This document shows positions 1-14,760 of a stretch of DNA of 64,000 bases, one piece after another. The stretch spans positions 10,621,322 to 10,685,321 of the forward strand of contig NC_135570.1 in NCBI RefSeq assembly GCF_964340395.1, read 5' to 3'. A program made the position numbers and the translations under genes. The stretch comes from Glandiceps talaboti. Lineage: Eukaryota > Hemichordata > Enteropneusta > Spengelidae. Numbering within the stretch: the first letter of the stretch is position 1; every line of letters starts with the position of its first letter. The notes below the pieces were generated by a model, which was not told the DNA's origin, did not search any database, and was given only the letters and a program-made list of their open reading frames with translations.

Positions 1-246
1 TACTATCAAAACCTTGTATCATTAGGTGACATTTATGACCGGCGATAATGATGAGAAATAATGATGATAATTATATATTACATGTTACAAAGTTGTTATA
101 GGCAGTAATATTACTAAAAATAACTTTTGTAATCAATGCTAATGCAATTATTGTATAAATCGTGAGTACAAAATATTGCTTGAATGGTTGATATTTACTA
201 TTATTATTATTACACATGTACCACAAATTACTTGCACTAGTGTGTT

Positions 247-515
247 CAGGGGTGAACAAATCCACTGGTCCTGGGTCCGAGACTAGTGATTTTTTTGGGC
301 GGACCACACAAATTTTATCTTGTCTGATCCATTGGACCAGTACCTTACTGTTAATAACTATGTCAAAAAGTCATTTGAATATACAGATTCATAGGTAAGA
401 TTTAATGTTTCACATTAGCGGGACCTTGGACAACTAATTCTTTCAGCAGGACCACTGGATTTTTTAAGGCACTGGTCCGAGGACCACCAGTTCACAAAAG
501 GATTTGTTTGCCCAT
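247..515. mobile_element. hAT-like non-autonomous inverted-repeat element
   Basis: The two ends are imperfect inverted repeats. The left end starts CAGGGGTGAACAAATCC, then CTGGTCCTGGGTCCGAG. The reverse complement of the right end reads TGGGCAAACAAATCC, then GTGGTCCTCGGACCAGTG, with a 12-base insertion between blocks. A CAGGGGTG terminus is typical of hAT-superfamily ends. The interior (about 320-420) has no coding capacity. A TAGTGTG word lies just outside each end, but it does not form a clean 8-bp target duplication, so the exact right boundary is uncertain. The superfamily call is inference from the terminus. Confidence 0.5.
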
Positions 516-524
516 AGTGTGCAA

Positions 525-750
525 AAACCAGTGGTATTTGCACTGCAGTGCAATACTGAAAACAATATTGCGTACCTGCATGCAAAAAAAGGACACGATC
601 ATTAGTTCTACACGAAAACGTGTCATCGCATATTATCATTTTTATGGAAATTTGTTGTTTTGGTTAAACATACGTAATGACAACAGAACCCCATGCTGTG
701 TGAGTGCAAGTGTAGGTACTCAGGGGTATTTACATTCGTGCTTGTAATGT
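525..750 (+). repeat. Dispersed repeat family H, copy 1
   Basis: This stretch shares ordered blocks with 11300-11870 and 47155-47350: an ATTGCRTACCTGCATGCAAA block, a TTTTTATGGAAATTT block, a TAAACATAYGTAATRA block, and a block ending TACTCAGGGGTATTTACA. Here the tandem core seen at 11.3 kb is reduced to about one unit. It abuts the hAT-like element. A family with conserved flanks and a variable minisatellite core recalls non-autonomous Helitron-like elements of molluscs and flies, but no Helitron ends were identified, so the class is open. Confidence 0.55.
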
Positions 751-3148
<2,398 letters not shown>

Positions 3149-3229
3149 GAAGGGTGGGCAGAGGAAGAGGGGAGAAGGGAGAGAGAATTCTGTACTATAC
3201 AAAATGACATTAGCTAGTTGCTCAACAAA

Positions 3230-3302
<73 letters not shown>
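3230..3302. repeat. (TA)n microsatellite
   Basis: A TA run of about 70 bp with a single C interruption near 3243. It is followed by a short duplicated segment containing CTATCAATGATYGCTA at 3307-3342. Confidence 0.97.
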
Positions 3303-3305
<3 letters not shown>

Positions 3306-3344
3306 TACTATCAATGATCGCTAACTATCAATGATTGCTATTTA

Positions 3345-5212
3345 TCTAGATCAAGCGTTTACCTTGAAACGTGGAACTATCACTATTTATATCACAATGG
3401 AGCAAGTAGAGACAAGTTTTTTGACATGTAGTTTACAACACAGCCTACAAAATGAACAAACACTAACATATTCACCTTATGAGACAGAGTTAAAAAACCT
3501 TTACATCTACCTCACAAAATTTTTTACGAATAAGTTGGACATTACCGATATTTGTTCCGCCGACTGGTGAAAGAATCAAATTTCTTCAAATCTTTTCCTT
3601 CTTTTTTGTTACAAGATTCCTGTCGAAAGTGTTAGCAGTAATTTTCCGCTTATTTCCAGACAACACAAAGAGTGATAAGGGGTCAAATTTGCACTGTGAG
3701 CACAATTTGATCCTTGGTTTACTAGCTTCTGACTGCAAGTGTTAGTAGTGGTGTCTGTGCTTACATACGGTCTTTGTTTGCCTAAGTAACTGATACACAC
3801 ACGGCCTGTCAATGAACAATTTTTTCCTTGACAGTTACAAATGTCTGCACCTTGGCCCACTCTGCCCTTTTGGACTACCTGCTAGAAGAGGCAGTAACAT
3901 GTGACAGACTGAATGGAACAAAGTCTTCTGTTCTTCTGTGGCCTTTACCGACTAAACAAACACAACGGTGTTGTTTGCGACGGCCAGAGAAGCAGAACAT
4001 GGTCAATTGCCAAAATAACTGAAGATCAGACAAGAAAGAAAATTCAAACATCGCTGTTATTAACACTTGAGACGACATACTGCAAAGCAACCCTTCTCTG
4101 TGTACTAGTTCTAAAGATGCACAAATCAACTTGACGACAAAGTCGTCAACAAATTTGAAAATTTCAATATAGTCGAAAACTTTCCCTTTATAATGTTTAC
4201 TTGTCAACCTTTCTGTTATAATTCTAAGGTCACAACGGTGACATTATATTTCTAAAAATATCTAACGTTCAGGTTTCTTCACAGATGAATATGACATTAT
4301 ACCGAGTACAAACAGCTGTATGACAAACATCCACTCACAGAGTATCCACTCAGCTCTGTTAGTCATTACTGTAAAATACCCTGTTCATATTTCAAATTTT
4401 CATAAATCCACTTTTGTTGTTGCAACTTTGCATTTTTGATCTGTTTCAATTCAATTTTTCAGACTGATGTTTATTTTACCATACCCATGCAGTATTTCTC
4501 TATTTTCCTTTGTTGTAAATTGGTATCAATCCAATCATTCCATCATTTTCTAAAGGTCTATCCATTTTTTGATGTACTGATTGGCCGACAAGTTTTGGAA
4601 ACATCTGGTTCACATTCTACCATACTGTTACATTATCCTGGTATACACAGTTTTGGTATACAGGTCGACTCACTCCAAACTAAAGCGTACACATAAAGCC
4701 ATGAACAATGAATACAACTACAGAATTTAAACAATTTGTTAAACAAGACAAATCCTGATTGGCCAAAACAAATATTTGCTGTATTCATCAGCCTATCATT
4801 GACTGGATTACATTTGGATGAGAGCATATACTTGACAGCTCCGTCCTCAGTGCGATGTTCGGGTTTCACAGACCAGACATTGTTGTTAGGTCCAGTCTGC
4901 ACTGCACCATAACAACACCAACAATCCTATCAGCCCTCTACTTAAAAATCACCCATGCAAGAAAATAAGCAACTCTCAACTGACTAGTCAGGGTACACAA
5001 AGTATCAACTAAAACGACTCAACAACCGACAATTGGAACAAGTCAAATGAAACCATCTCCATCGTAACATCTGTTTATAGATAAAGAAAACAGTATCACT
5101 GGACAAACTTCCTGGCTTGACATATTTGCCAGATTACAACACATTCATTCATCCTTGTATCCTTCTCTTCAATAGCAATAACCATACATTATTTGTAATT
5201 TGATCACCCTAG
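3345..5212. other. Non-coding, no recognised feature
   Basis: Mixed-complexity sequence without tandem structure. Several short open frames of 60-110 residues occur on both strands, overlap one another and show no domain or compositional sign of coding. I see no splice-flanked exon. Confidence 0.4.
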
Positions 5213-5515
5213 GATTTAAATTCACTCCAAATATTGTGGCTATTTTGCACAAACTACATACTAGAAATCTTAGACTCTATGATTTAAATTCACTCCAAAT
5301 ATTGTGGTTATTTTGCACAAACTACATACTAGAAATCTTAGACTCTATGATTTAAATTCACTCCAAATATTGTGGCTATTTTGCACAAACTACATACTAA
5401 ATTTGAAAATCTTTGTCCCGATCACTCCAAATATTGTGGTTATTTTGCACAAACTACATACTAAATTTGAAAATCTTTGTCCCGATCACTCCAAATATTG
5501 TGGTTATTTTGCATC
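5213..5515. repeat. Minisatellite, units of 68 then 64 bp
   Basis: The block CACTCCAAATATTGTGG followed by TATTTTGCACAAACTACATA recurs five times, at about 5223, 5291, 5359, 5424 and 5488. The first units are 68 bp and end in GAAATCTTAGACTCTATG. The later ones are 64 bp and end in ATTTGAAAATCTTTGTCCCG, so two unit types have expanded side by side. More degraded relatives continue to about 5830. The open frame of 98 residues here is a by-product. Confidence 0.9.
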
Positions 5516-5829
5516 TTCTCATTATTCATTGCCGCCTCAAATTCAAAATTACGACACTTCTTCAAATTTATTGATTATTTTGCAGAAATTCCAAATTTGA
5601 CTCATTTTTCTTGGACATCATTTCACCATTGCAGTCTCAAACTAAGAAATTATGACACTACCCCAAAGTTTATGATTATTTTTGCTAAAATTCCCACCCA
5701 ATTCAAAATTGTGGACTCATTCTCAAAATTGAAGTTTCAACTTCGAAGCCAACATTTTTATTTACATCCAGTGTTTCCACATTGTGATTATTTTACAAAA
5801 AATTCCTTCTAAATTTGAAAATGTTGGAT

Positions 5830-6640
5830 TCATTTTGATAAACGTCATCTTGTGATTGAGATCTCTCAACTTTGAATTCGAAATAACTGATGTTTCAAAT
5901 CAAGCAGAATCATTTTGAAAATGCAGCTAAGGTGGGAAAGTTGTGAGTACTAATACTTGCTAATACACACCCTAGTAAGAAATGAACCCTAGTTAGGTAC
6001 AATGGTTTCACAGTATTCTCTCATTTCCTGCCTCTAGCATGTTTGAGGTATATTCTATAATTTCGTATAAGTTCGGCGAACCATAATAACTTTTGAAATC
6101 CCGCGAGACACTAACAGAGGTGTAATATAACATTATCCCAATGGCTTTGAATATTTCATCATCCTTCCCCTTCTGTAAATGTACAAACGTGGAAGAACTG
6201 CTGTAAGAAAAACACCTCACAACTAGATAACTTAAATCTTCTCCAAACCTCAGGAAATTTCAAACATTCATAAATGTTCACGACTTTAAAGAACTGCATA
6301 CATAATTTATTGACATTTCTAATCTTGTTATTGACATTTTGAAAAGAACCTACAGATAACCATTATTAGAAAATCTCCCAGAACACCTAAAACTTTCTCT
6401 TGTGTTATTCTTAGTCAAAATAATCTTCGATATGATCAGACTTACGATAATTTTTATCTGGTTATTAAAGACACACACACAAAAAAATTTATGTTTCCAA
6501 ATACATATACACAAGTCAAATTAATATGTACAAACTGGGGAAAATCCTGTCCAAGTAAAGGTTATATTCTGGCAAATAAAGAAGATCTTGATAACTAAAT
6601 CTCAGACTTAATACTGATGACAATTCTATGATTTTTTACC
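5830..6640. other. Non-coding, no recognised feature
   Basis: AT-rich unique sequence. No array, inverted repeat or credible coding segment was found. Confidence 0.4.
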
Positions 6641-6643
6641 TAA

Positions 6644-7026
6644 GGCGTAAAAAGAAATTGTGTGGTTCCGATTACATTCAATTTTAGAATAGGTGGGGTA
6701 GGTAGATTTTTTATTTTATTTTTTTAATTTAATTTTTTTCATGTGTGAGTGTCTAGTTCAGGTAGTTCTGTTTTCCATTGTTTTCCACATAGTCTCTGTG
6801 TTATTGGTTTGTTCTCATCAGATGTACAGCCATTACAGATTAAAAGAACAGTTTTATATTGTCTTTTTAAGTTGATGTCAGTTTCCGCATCCACTATTTC
6901 TTACGAGACTTTTCTTTCGTGATTTTCTCATTTTTTCTCTCGATTATGTTTAAAAAAACCTTAGGGTCGGCATGAAATGCTAGGTGGGGTCGGGTAACCG
7001 GAACCAAACAATTATTTTTTTAGGCC
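6644..7026 (+). mobile_element. PIF/Harbinger-like MITE, copy A (383 bp)
   Basis: The terminal inverted repeats are GGCGTAAAAAG...TTGTGTGGTTCCG on the left and, reverse complemented, GGCCTAAAAAAATAATTG...GGTTCCG on the right. The flanks are TAA on the left and TAG on the right, a 3-bp duplication with one mismatch. The interior is T-rich on the plus strand and carries the family blocks GTGAGTGTCTAGTTCAGG, CAGATGTACAGCCATTACAG and AGGGTCGGCATGAAA. There is no coding capacity. Copies at 8085, 51768 and 62795 confirm the family. Confidence 0.85.
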
Positions 7027-7429
7027 TAGTTAAAGACACAAAGAACTATTTCTGCTTGCAAATACATGTACACAACTAATACATACAAACTGTCTAAAGT
7101 GAAGGTTATATTCTGACAAAAGTGACAAATAACAAATATCATGATAACTAAATCTCACACTTCATCCTGATGATGATAATTCTACAATTTGTTACCTAAC
7201 ACACACTCTTGACATTCTGATATTCTACAATCAGTTTTTAACTTAGTTGATATTCCACAATTACTTACATATCAAAGTTTTTAACTTGTCTCATAATCTA
7301 TCCTATAGTTTTTAACCTATCTGATATCTCAGTCACTATCATTTCACTTCACATGGATTTGAACAGACTTAACAGTAACATTATACAAGATCTCAGTTCA
7401 TTGAATATTTTCACATGACTATTTTCATA

Positions 7430-7900
7430 GATTCCATAGGTATTAATTATCACATGAATATTTTCATAGATATTATCACATGAATATTATCACATGAATA
7501 TTTCCATAGATATTATCACATGAATATTATCACATGAATATTTTCATAGATATTATCACATGAATATTATCACATGAATATTTTCATAGATATTATCACA
7601 TGAATATTATCACATGAATATTTCCATAGATATTATCACATGAATATTATCACATGAATATTTTCATAGATATTATCACATGAATATTATCACATGGATA
7701 TTTTCATAGATATTAATTATCACATGAATATTATCATAGATATTATCACATGAATATTATCACATGAATATTTCCATAGATATTATCACATGAATATTAT
7801 CACATGAATATTTTCATAGATATTATCACATGAATATTATCACATGAATATTTTCATAGATATTATCACATGAATATTTTCATAGATATTATTCACATGA
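7430..7900. repeat. 40-bp minisatellite with 14-18 bp substructure
   Basis: A tandem array whose unit is about 40 bp: AGATATTATCACATGAATAT, a second TATCACATGAATATT, then a TTCAT or TCCAT variant. Each unit carries two copies of ATCACATGAATATT, so it is itself a dimer. About 11 units are present, with a few shorter or longer ones (TATTAATTATC variants at 7441 and 7711). Confidence 0.95.
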
Positions 7901-8084
7901 ATCTTTTTCAACTATGTAAAGGAGAGGATGTCCATCAGGATTATGTTGAGGTGTGCTAAGTACTAAGTTATAGCTAGTAGAAGTATTCAATTGACATGTC
8001 TAAAACAATCACACAAACCATGTTAATCCTAAATCTCCTTAAAATAAACATCACCAATCCCGCAACTTCTGAATTACCCTTTTA

Positions 8085-8444
8085 AGCCTAAAAAAAATTG
8101 TGTGGTTCCGATTACACTCAGCTTTAGATTTGGTAGGGTAGGTCGATTTTTTATATATGCTTTTTTCATAATTTATTTTCATATGTGAGTGTCTAGTTCA
8201 GGTAGTAATGTTTTCTGTTGTTTTCCATGTATGGTCTCTGTGTTATTGGTGTCTTCTCACCAGATGTACAGCCATTACAGATATAAGTTAATGTCAGTTT
8301 CTGCATCCACTATTTCTCACAAGACTGCACAATATTCACGATTTACTTTTTTTTTCTTGAATAAGTAAAAAAAAAAGTTGAGGGTCGGCATTAAAAAACT
8401 AAGTGGGGTTGGGTAACTGTAACCAAACAATTTTATTTTAGGCC
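8085..8444 (+). mobile_element. PIF/Harbinger-like MITE, copy B (360 bp)
   Basis: The termini are AGCCTAAAAAAAATTGTGTG and, reverse complemented, GGCCTAAAATAAAATTG. A perfect TTA duplication flanks the element (8082-8084 and 8445-8447). TTA fits the TWA target preference of PIF/Harbinger transposons, and G/C-rich starts followed by an A-run fit Tourist-like MITEs. It lies in the same orientation as copy A, about 1.4 kb away. There is no coding capacity. Confidence 0.88.
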
Positions 8445-8699
8445 TTACAAGGGAAACACTTGAAATTCTTGTGATTGGATAATGCAATCTAAAATTGTTA
8501 CATTGTTCTTGTTAATGCCCATATATGGCATACACCTACACATACATTTGACTGATACTGTTTACCATTTAGATGTACAACTGTTTTCTTAGCAAACTTA
8601 GCCATGGCTTTCTGTTGATTTTGGCAAGTTGCATGTCAGTTTAACGTAAAATAGATGGGGTTAGGGGGTGTTCAACACTAAATTGAGATGAAAAGTAAC

Positions 8700-9275
8700 C
8701 ATAATTTTGTAATATAAACAATAGATCCTGTTATTGTAAACAAAGAGGGGAGGGGAAACACAAATGGCTTACTAAAACATCTGTACACCAGCCCTTGTTA
8801 GTGTGGACAAAAGTGGGGGAATATAATGACAAAAGTATTATTGAAGCCTTGCACATTACGCATTACAGCCCTTTTTATTGTGAACACAAGTGGGGAGGGA
8901 GAGTATAAATGCTTTTTTGTAGCATTGTACACTATAGTCCCTGTTATTGTCAACAGATTGGAAGGGAGGGGATGTAATATATACCAAAATTTGTATTGAA
9001 ATGTTACGTAGAGCAGGCCTTAGTATAGTGAACAAGTGGAGAAAACAAATGTTTGTTGAAGAACTTTACACTGGTGCCCCTGTTACTGAGATCAAGGGTG
9101 GAATGAGGAGGGTTGGTTGTAAGGGTGTAACATATAGCAAACTTTACAGTGCACTGCAGGTCTCGTTATTGTTAACAAAGTGGGGAGGATAATAAATGAT
9201 TTGTTAAAGCACTGTACACTGTACATTTTTATTGTGAACAAAAAGAGGGGGACGTGTAACAGAAATGTTTGATTA
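8700..9275. repeat. Degenerate tandem array, period about 80-95 bp
   Basis: Blocks of the type TGTTATTGTRAACAAAGWGGGGAGG, then AAATGnnTTnnTRAAGCA, then TTGTACACTRYAGYCC recur roughly seven times with many substitutions and small indels. The divergence suggests an old array. The 81-residue open frame at 8947-9192 lies inside it and is probably accidental. Confidence 0.7.
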
Positions 9276-9644
9276 CAGTATTTTGTACAAATTTATGTAT
9301 AACACTATTTAATTTATAATTTGAATGCATACCTAACATTTGTTAATACCAGGAGTCTATCATCCTGTTAACTGAAAACTATTGGTATTAAAGGAATGTT
9401 ACTGTTGGATGTAGTGACGTCTTTTGGAATGTGGCATGCTGCAGTCAATTACCAAACCATAGCAAAGCTGAAATTCACTCCTTACAACTTTGTAAACCAT
9501 ACCAATGTATTTACATATCATTTGCATATATGTAGTATCAATGTCCAACTTGGCTCACCTTCAGTATCACTTTACATGCAACTGTTTCAAGGCCACCCAT
9601 GGGTAGTTTCAAGGACACCATTTTCAGTGATAGTTCAAAGAATT

Positions 9645-9862
9645 GAACGACATATTTCACTTGATAGGGACTAACAAATCAGATCAAAATGGAAGAATAT
9701 AAAACTATCAAAATAAATTCTTCGAACGACATTTCACTTGATGACAAATAAATCAGAACAAAATGGAAGAACATAAAACTATCAAAATAAATTCTTTGAA
9801 CGACATTTCACTTGATACGACAAACAAATCAGAACAAAATGAAAGAACATGAAAATGTCAGA
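9645..9862. repeat. Tandem repeat, three units of about 76 bp
   Basis: GAACGACATTTCACTTGAT, then ACAAATCAGAACAAAATGGA, then AACTATCAAAATAAATTCTT recurs at about 9645, 9723 and 9797. The copies differ by a few substitutions and small indels. The upstream stretch 9276-9644 is unique and non-coding by eye. Confidence 0.9.
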
Positions 9863-9869
9863 AGTTTTG

Positions 9870-11290
9870 TAATTCTGCAAAGAGTAAACATACAAGGTAG
9901 CCATGTAAATTAGCATATATGCAAATTAGTCAGACACAAATAATCCTGATTGACACACCAAGGTACTGAGTCAATTCATTCACAGAACTAAAGGGTCTTT
10001 GAGACCTTTTAACTCTTCATACAATTCATCATACAAAAGACCCTAATCAAGATGGTATGTTGGCAGGTTTTTTTCCCCCCACAGCAGGATGACAAGCGGT
10101 AATTGGATCAGTTTACGTGGTGTTGATGTTATTGGTCAGTACAACACATTGACACTTAGAGAGAAACTGTTATTGCAGCATTGGGACAAGACGTGACCGA
10201 TTAAAATATGAACTGAGGCTTGGCAAGGTCATAGTGATATTCTGGTACATGCAGACAGCATGTCTCTACTACTGTATTTTGTCATAAAATTACTATAACA
10301 TATGTCGTAACAGTGACCACACATATTTAGAGTAAATTTATACCCAACAAATTTAATTCCAACTCAAGTTTTGGAAAAGTCACAAAAATACAAGATATTC
10401 TGCTTGTGTTTATGTCAATTATTTATTTCATATTTTTTTTATTCTACTTTCCCTCTGCACAAATAAGAAGTTTATTTCTCTCCACAATTGAGTCACAGTT
10501 TTGATTTCGTTAGCATATTGAGATGTAAGGTTGCATGTACTACTACTATCAAAGTTCATTTTTTTCTCTTGATTATTTCAACGATAATTTTCACTTTATT
10601 CACAAGTCAGATCAAAGTTTAATTTTGTTGGTTTTTACCTGCTTCTTATAAAAAATAAATCTATGAAATGTGTGTTTTGAGGAACATACAACATTCTGAA
10701 AAGAAAGGTTGGTATGATGAAATACTGTATTTTATGATATACCTATGTCCAGATCAATCATTCTAACATGAATTTCACTTCCGATAAGGGACGTTAACCG
10801 TCATGATACATGTTAAGTGTCATCAAAAAACAGCTTTCTGATTGGACATAACATGGCGACTCTGTACATTAACAAACAAAAATGGCGGTCAATGTTGATG
10901 TTATTGCATATGACCCCAAAACTGAGATATCTTTCAAACAGGAAAATTTTGATGAAATGCCCTTACCAAAATGATACTATTTACAATCATACATTAATAA
11001 ATTTCAAATTCACAACCACACTGTACAGGTACGTTCACATCACAACGACATCTTTGATGTGATTGCAGGCCATCCACTATGTTCGTGCTGTTTTGGCAAT
11101 GTGGCACTCTTCCGACGACTCATGTCATAATGCTGGAACGGCACTCACGGCGATACCGCAAATGAAGAGGTTATATCGGGTTTATTTCTGACACATTACA
11201 TCACAACATATAACAATGCATATAAACTGTGTTAAAAGCAGCAAATCACACCATATTACAGCATATATCACAACCCATATCACATTATAC
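9870..11290. other. Non-coding, no recognised feature
   Basis: Unique sequence with no array or mobile element. An open frame of 81 residues (10817-11062) shows no domain. At 11170-11290 the sequence becomes rich in CATAT words. Confidence 0.4.
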
Positions 11291-11299
11291 ATGATTACA

Positions 11300-11870
11300 T
11301 AAATGAGTACGTACCTGCATCTGAAAACATTATTGCATACCTGTATGCAAATGAACATGCATACCTGTATGCAAATGAACATGCATACCTGTATGCAAAT
11401 GCACATGTATACCTGTATGCAAATGAACATGCATACATGTATGCAAATGAACATACATACCTGTATGCAAATGAACATGTATACCTATATGCAAATAAAC
11501 ATGTATACCTGTATGCAAATGAACATGCATACCTGTATGCAAATGAACATGCATACCTGTATGCAAATGAACATGTATACCTGTATGCAAATGAACATGT
11601 ATACCTGTATGCAAATGAAAATGTATACCTGTATGCAAATGAGCATGCATGCCTGTATGCAAATGAGCAAGCCATCATTCCTTGTATACAAAATATGCAA
11701 ATGAGCAAGCCATCGTTCCTTGTATACAAAATAATGTGAATGCACAAAATAATTTTTACAAAATGTTTTGCTGTTTGTGAAAAATATATATGTGATAATG
11801 ACAGAACCTGATGCTGCATGAGTGCCAGTGTGGGTACTCAGGGGTATTTACACTTGTGCTTACGATATCT
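11300..11870 (+). repeat. Dispersed repeat family H, copy 2 (with expanded core)
   Basis: The left flank (11305-11340) and the right flank (11745-11870, including TGAGTGCCAGTGTGGGTACT and CAGGGGTATTTACAC) match the copies at 525-750 and 47155-47350. The centre is a 24-bp minisatellite listed separately. This copy therefore shows what an expanded member of the family looks like. Confidence 0.65.
11341..11735. repeat. 24-bp minisatellite with octamer motif in every unit
   Basis: Thirteen full 24-bp units run from 11341 to 11652 and a fourteenth breaks off into two copies of a 39-bp tail unit (to about 11735). Consecutive units create the dyad TGCATACCTGTATGCA (7-bp arms, 2-base centre) and each contains ATGCAAAT, the octamer recognised by POU-domain factors. 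Counting the tail, there are about 15 octamers. Because 24 is a multiple of three and no stop arises, at least four frames stay open (up to 174 residues on the minus strand). These are not genes. Confidence 0.97.
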
Positions 11871-11999
11871 ACTACATTTCTACTCCCTATGCTTATGAAA
11901 CTACGACATAAAGAACACTGCAAACACCGGTGCACGTATTCCAGGTACGCCATACTTGTATTCATATGAGCATCACAAGACTCTATCAATCATATCTAC

Positions 12000-12360
12000 C
12001 ATTTCAGTTTATATCTCATATCATTTCATATCATATCACTATCATACCTCTATGTATCATATCATATCTCTACAATAAATCATATCATATCTCTCTATAT
12101 ATCTCCACAGTAAATCATATATCTCTACCAAATCATATCTCTATATATCATATCTCTCTACCATAAATCATATCATATTGCTATCAAATCATATCATCTC
12201 CATCACATGATATATCACTACCACATAAATTATACCATATCTATATCATATCATATCTCTATATATCATTTATTTGTCCCATAAATCACATCTCTACCAT
12301 AATCATACCATATCTCTATCATGTAGCATATCATATCATACCATATTTTGTCACTATGTT
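12000..12360. repeat. CATATC-rich low-complexity tract
   Basis: Irregular repetition of AAATCATATCATATCTCTA words without a fixed period. It probably arose by slippage of a short ATATC-type unit. Confidence 0.8.
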
Positions 12361-12910
12361 TAACTGCAAATTTATAACCCTGGAACAGGAAAGGTAAATC
12401 AGCAAAGTCAAATTTTCACTTCTCATTTGGTGAATCTAACGTTATCAAAGTTTTCACCAAATCTCTGTATCATCAGATAAGATGTCATGATCTAAATTCA
12501 AACCAAGTCACATCTTGGACAAAATTTTCAAAATTTTCAAAATTGACTATTTACGATACCTTTGTTTTAGTTGTGTATGAATCTATCTAATTGCAAGTCT
12601 GGTCAGTTGTTTAGTTGTGGCCATCCAAAAAAATATACCTCTAAACTGTAATGTTGACTGTCTAAAAATGTAAATCACCTTACATAGAAAAAAGACCATT
12701 CATTATTTATATCTCACTTTCAAGACATTATTCCCTCTAGTTAAAGTAGACTTTTAAAACAAAAATGAATCACTGCCTGAAGTTCCACCTGTCGTATTTG
12801 GCTTTAAATTACTACCTTGACAGACAACAAATATTAAACCTTCCATGACAAATATCATATTCTCTGAAAATAATGCACCAAAAAACAAACAGACCATGAC
12901 TAAAATCAGA
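12361..12910. other. Non-coding, no recognised feature
   Basis: AT-rich unique sequence with a short AAATTTTC duplication at 12520-12542. No coding or RNA signal was found. Confidence 0.4.
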
Positions 12911-13235
12911 TCCTGTATGATTTATACTACAAAACAAGTCACGAGAAAACTAGATCTTGTATGATTTATACAAGTCATGAGAAAACTAGATCCTGTATGA
13001 TTTATACTACAAAACAAGTCATGAGAAAAATAGACCCTGTATGATTTATACTACAAAACAAGTCATGAGAAAACTAGATCCTGTATGATTTATACTACAA
13101 GTCATGAGAAAACTAGATCCTGTATGATTTATACTACAAAACAAGTCATGAGAAAACTAGATCCTGTATGATTTATACTACAAAACAAGTCATGAGAAAA
13201 ATAGACCCTGTATGATTTATACAACATAAACAAAC
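12911..13235. repeat. 44-bp minisatellite
   Basis: The unit is TCCTGTATGATTTATACTAC, AAAACAAGTCATGAGAAAAC, TAGA. About seven units are present; two lack the ACAAAACA segment and are shorter. Units ending in AATAGACCC occur twice, which suggests block duplication. A lone unit fragment lies at 13561-13590, separated by 320 bp of unrelated AT-rich sequence. Confidence 0.95.
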
Positions 13236-14320
13236 CATAGCTAAAATAATCTGTCGAAAAAATTATTGAAATCAGGTCCAATATGATTAGCACAACAAAA
13301 CAGCATTGATCAAAACTATGTAGAATAAAATTTCTAAAAAAATGGGGTAGAATAATGAAAGTTATGACAGAAACTAGTTCCCATATGATTAAATATCGAT
13401 AACATCAAAAATACAACAAAATATTTAAATAATTAATATAAAAGCAAAAAAACTACAACAAAAATCAAGTTCTAATGTAATTAATTTGAGAAAGAAATTC
13501 AACCATAGCAAATTAAGCTCCCCTATATTAATCTATTTGATCAGCGTCTTAAATATACAAAGTCATGAGAAAACTAGACCCTGTATGATGAAGTCTGATG
13601 AAAAGTGTGATATTCTTTTAGCAGACTACAAAAAAAGTACATTTTGAATTATGATAGACTCATGATTTTGCTCACTATATTTTCTTCTTTTTTAAAAAAA
13701 AAGAAAAGAAAAGTAAAGTCAGCTTCCATTCATATTTCATGCAATACCATTGATAATTTTGTGTGGATTGCCTAGAAAAAAATGTCATATCCTTTCTTTC
13801 TCACAATGATGATAAAAAACATCCTGTAGTTTGAAAAAGACAGAAAGGTAAAAAGTGCTAATAAAGTAAGTTTAATTTGAAAGGATTGAGGGTCTGTGGC
13901 AAAACTGAAGGAATATATTTTTTTATCCTTTACAAATCTTTTGATGTTACCACTAAGAAAGGATATGTAGTTTGTGAGGAAAACAGCTTTAGATAGTTAG
14001 CCGGCAGATTGACTGCAGAGTAATAAATATAATGACCCTAACTGTACTGATACTGTTGACATGTATACCATATGCTACCAGTTTTAATGGCTAACATTGT
14101 CCACTATGAGATGAGGAGTGACACCACACACTTGGGATTCAAATAAATATCTATCTTATCTATCTGGCCTTTACTTGATGAATGAAGTGTACCATACCAT
14201 CATGAGTAACTCATTCAAGTTCAGCTGTTGTGCACACATAGGTTTGTTGGTCTGTTTGTATTTACAACAAATGAATTATAACACTAGTATAGTAACTGTA
14301 GTAAGGTATACCCTGGTACG
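13236..14320. other. AT-rich non-coding sequence with one stray 44-bp unit
   Basis: Apart from the fragment of the 44-bp unit at 13561-13590 there is nothing I can assign. Poly-A and poly-T tracts occur at 13693-13702 and 13917-13925. Confidence 0.4.
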
Positions 14321-14334
14321 TACAAACAAAACAA

Positions 14335-14760
14335 ACATCCCATTGTAATAATGAATGTACATGTACAGAAAAAACTAATAACCCATTGGTAGTAATGTAC
14401 CCACAACAAAACAAACATCCCATTGGTAATAATGTACATGTACAGACAAAACTAACAACTCATTGGTAATAATGTACCCAGAATAAAACTAACAACCCAT
14501 TGGTAATAATGTACATGTACAAACAAAACTAACAACCCATTGGTAATAATGTACCCACAACAAAACTAAAAACCCATTGGTAATAATGTACCCAGAACAA
14601 AATTAACAACCCTTGTCAAGGTATGTGTACCCAGAACAAAATTCACAACCATTGTTAAAAAGGTACCCAGGAAAAAATTACACCCTATTGGTAAGGTTCA
14701 ATTGTACCCAGAACAAAACTCACAACCCATTGATAATAAGTACCCAGAACAAAACGTACT
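14335..14760. repeat. Dimeric minisatellite, about 77-bp period decaying to 37 bp
   Basis: Two unit types share CCCATTGGTAATAATGTAC. Type A continues with ATGTACAGACAAAACTAACA (40 bp) and type B with CCAGAATAAAACTAACA (37 bp). The order is A-B-A-B-A-B up to about 14575, giving a dimeric higher-order unit. After that only increasingly degraded B-like units follow. Confidence 0.9.

Noticed and set aside
11182-11819. Open frames of 98-174 residues on both strands
   Set aside because: They come from the 24-bp minisatellite, whose period is a multiple of three and which contains no stop in several frames.
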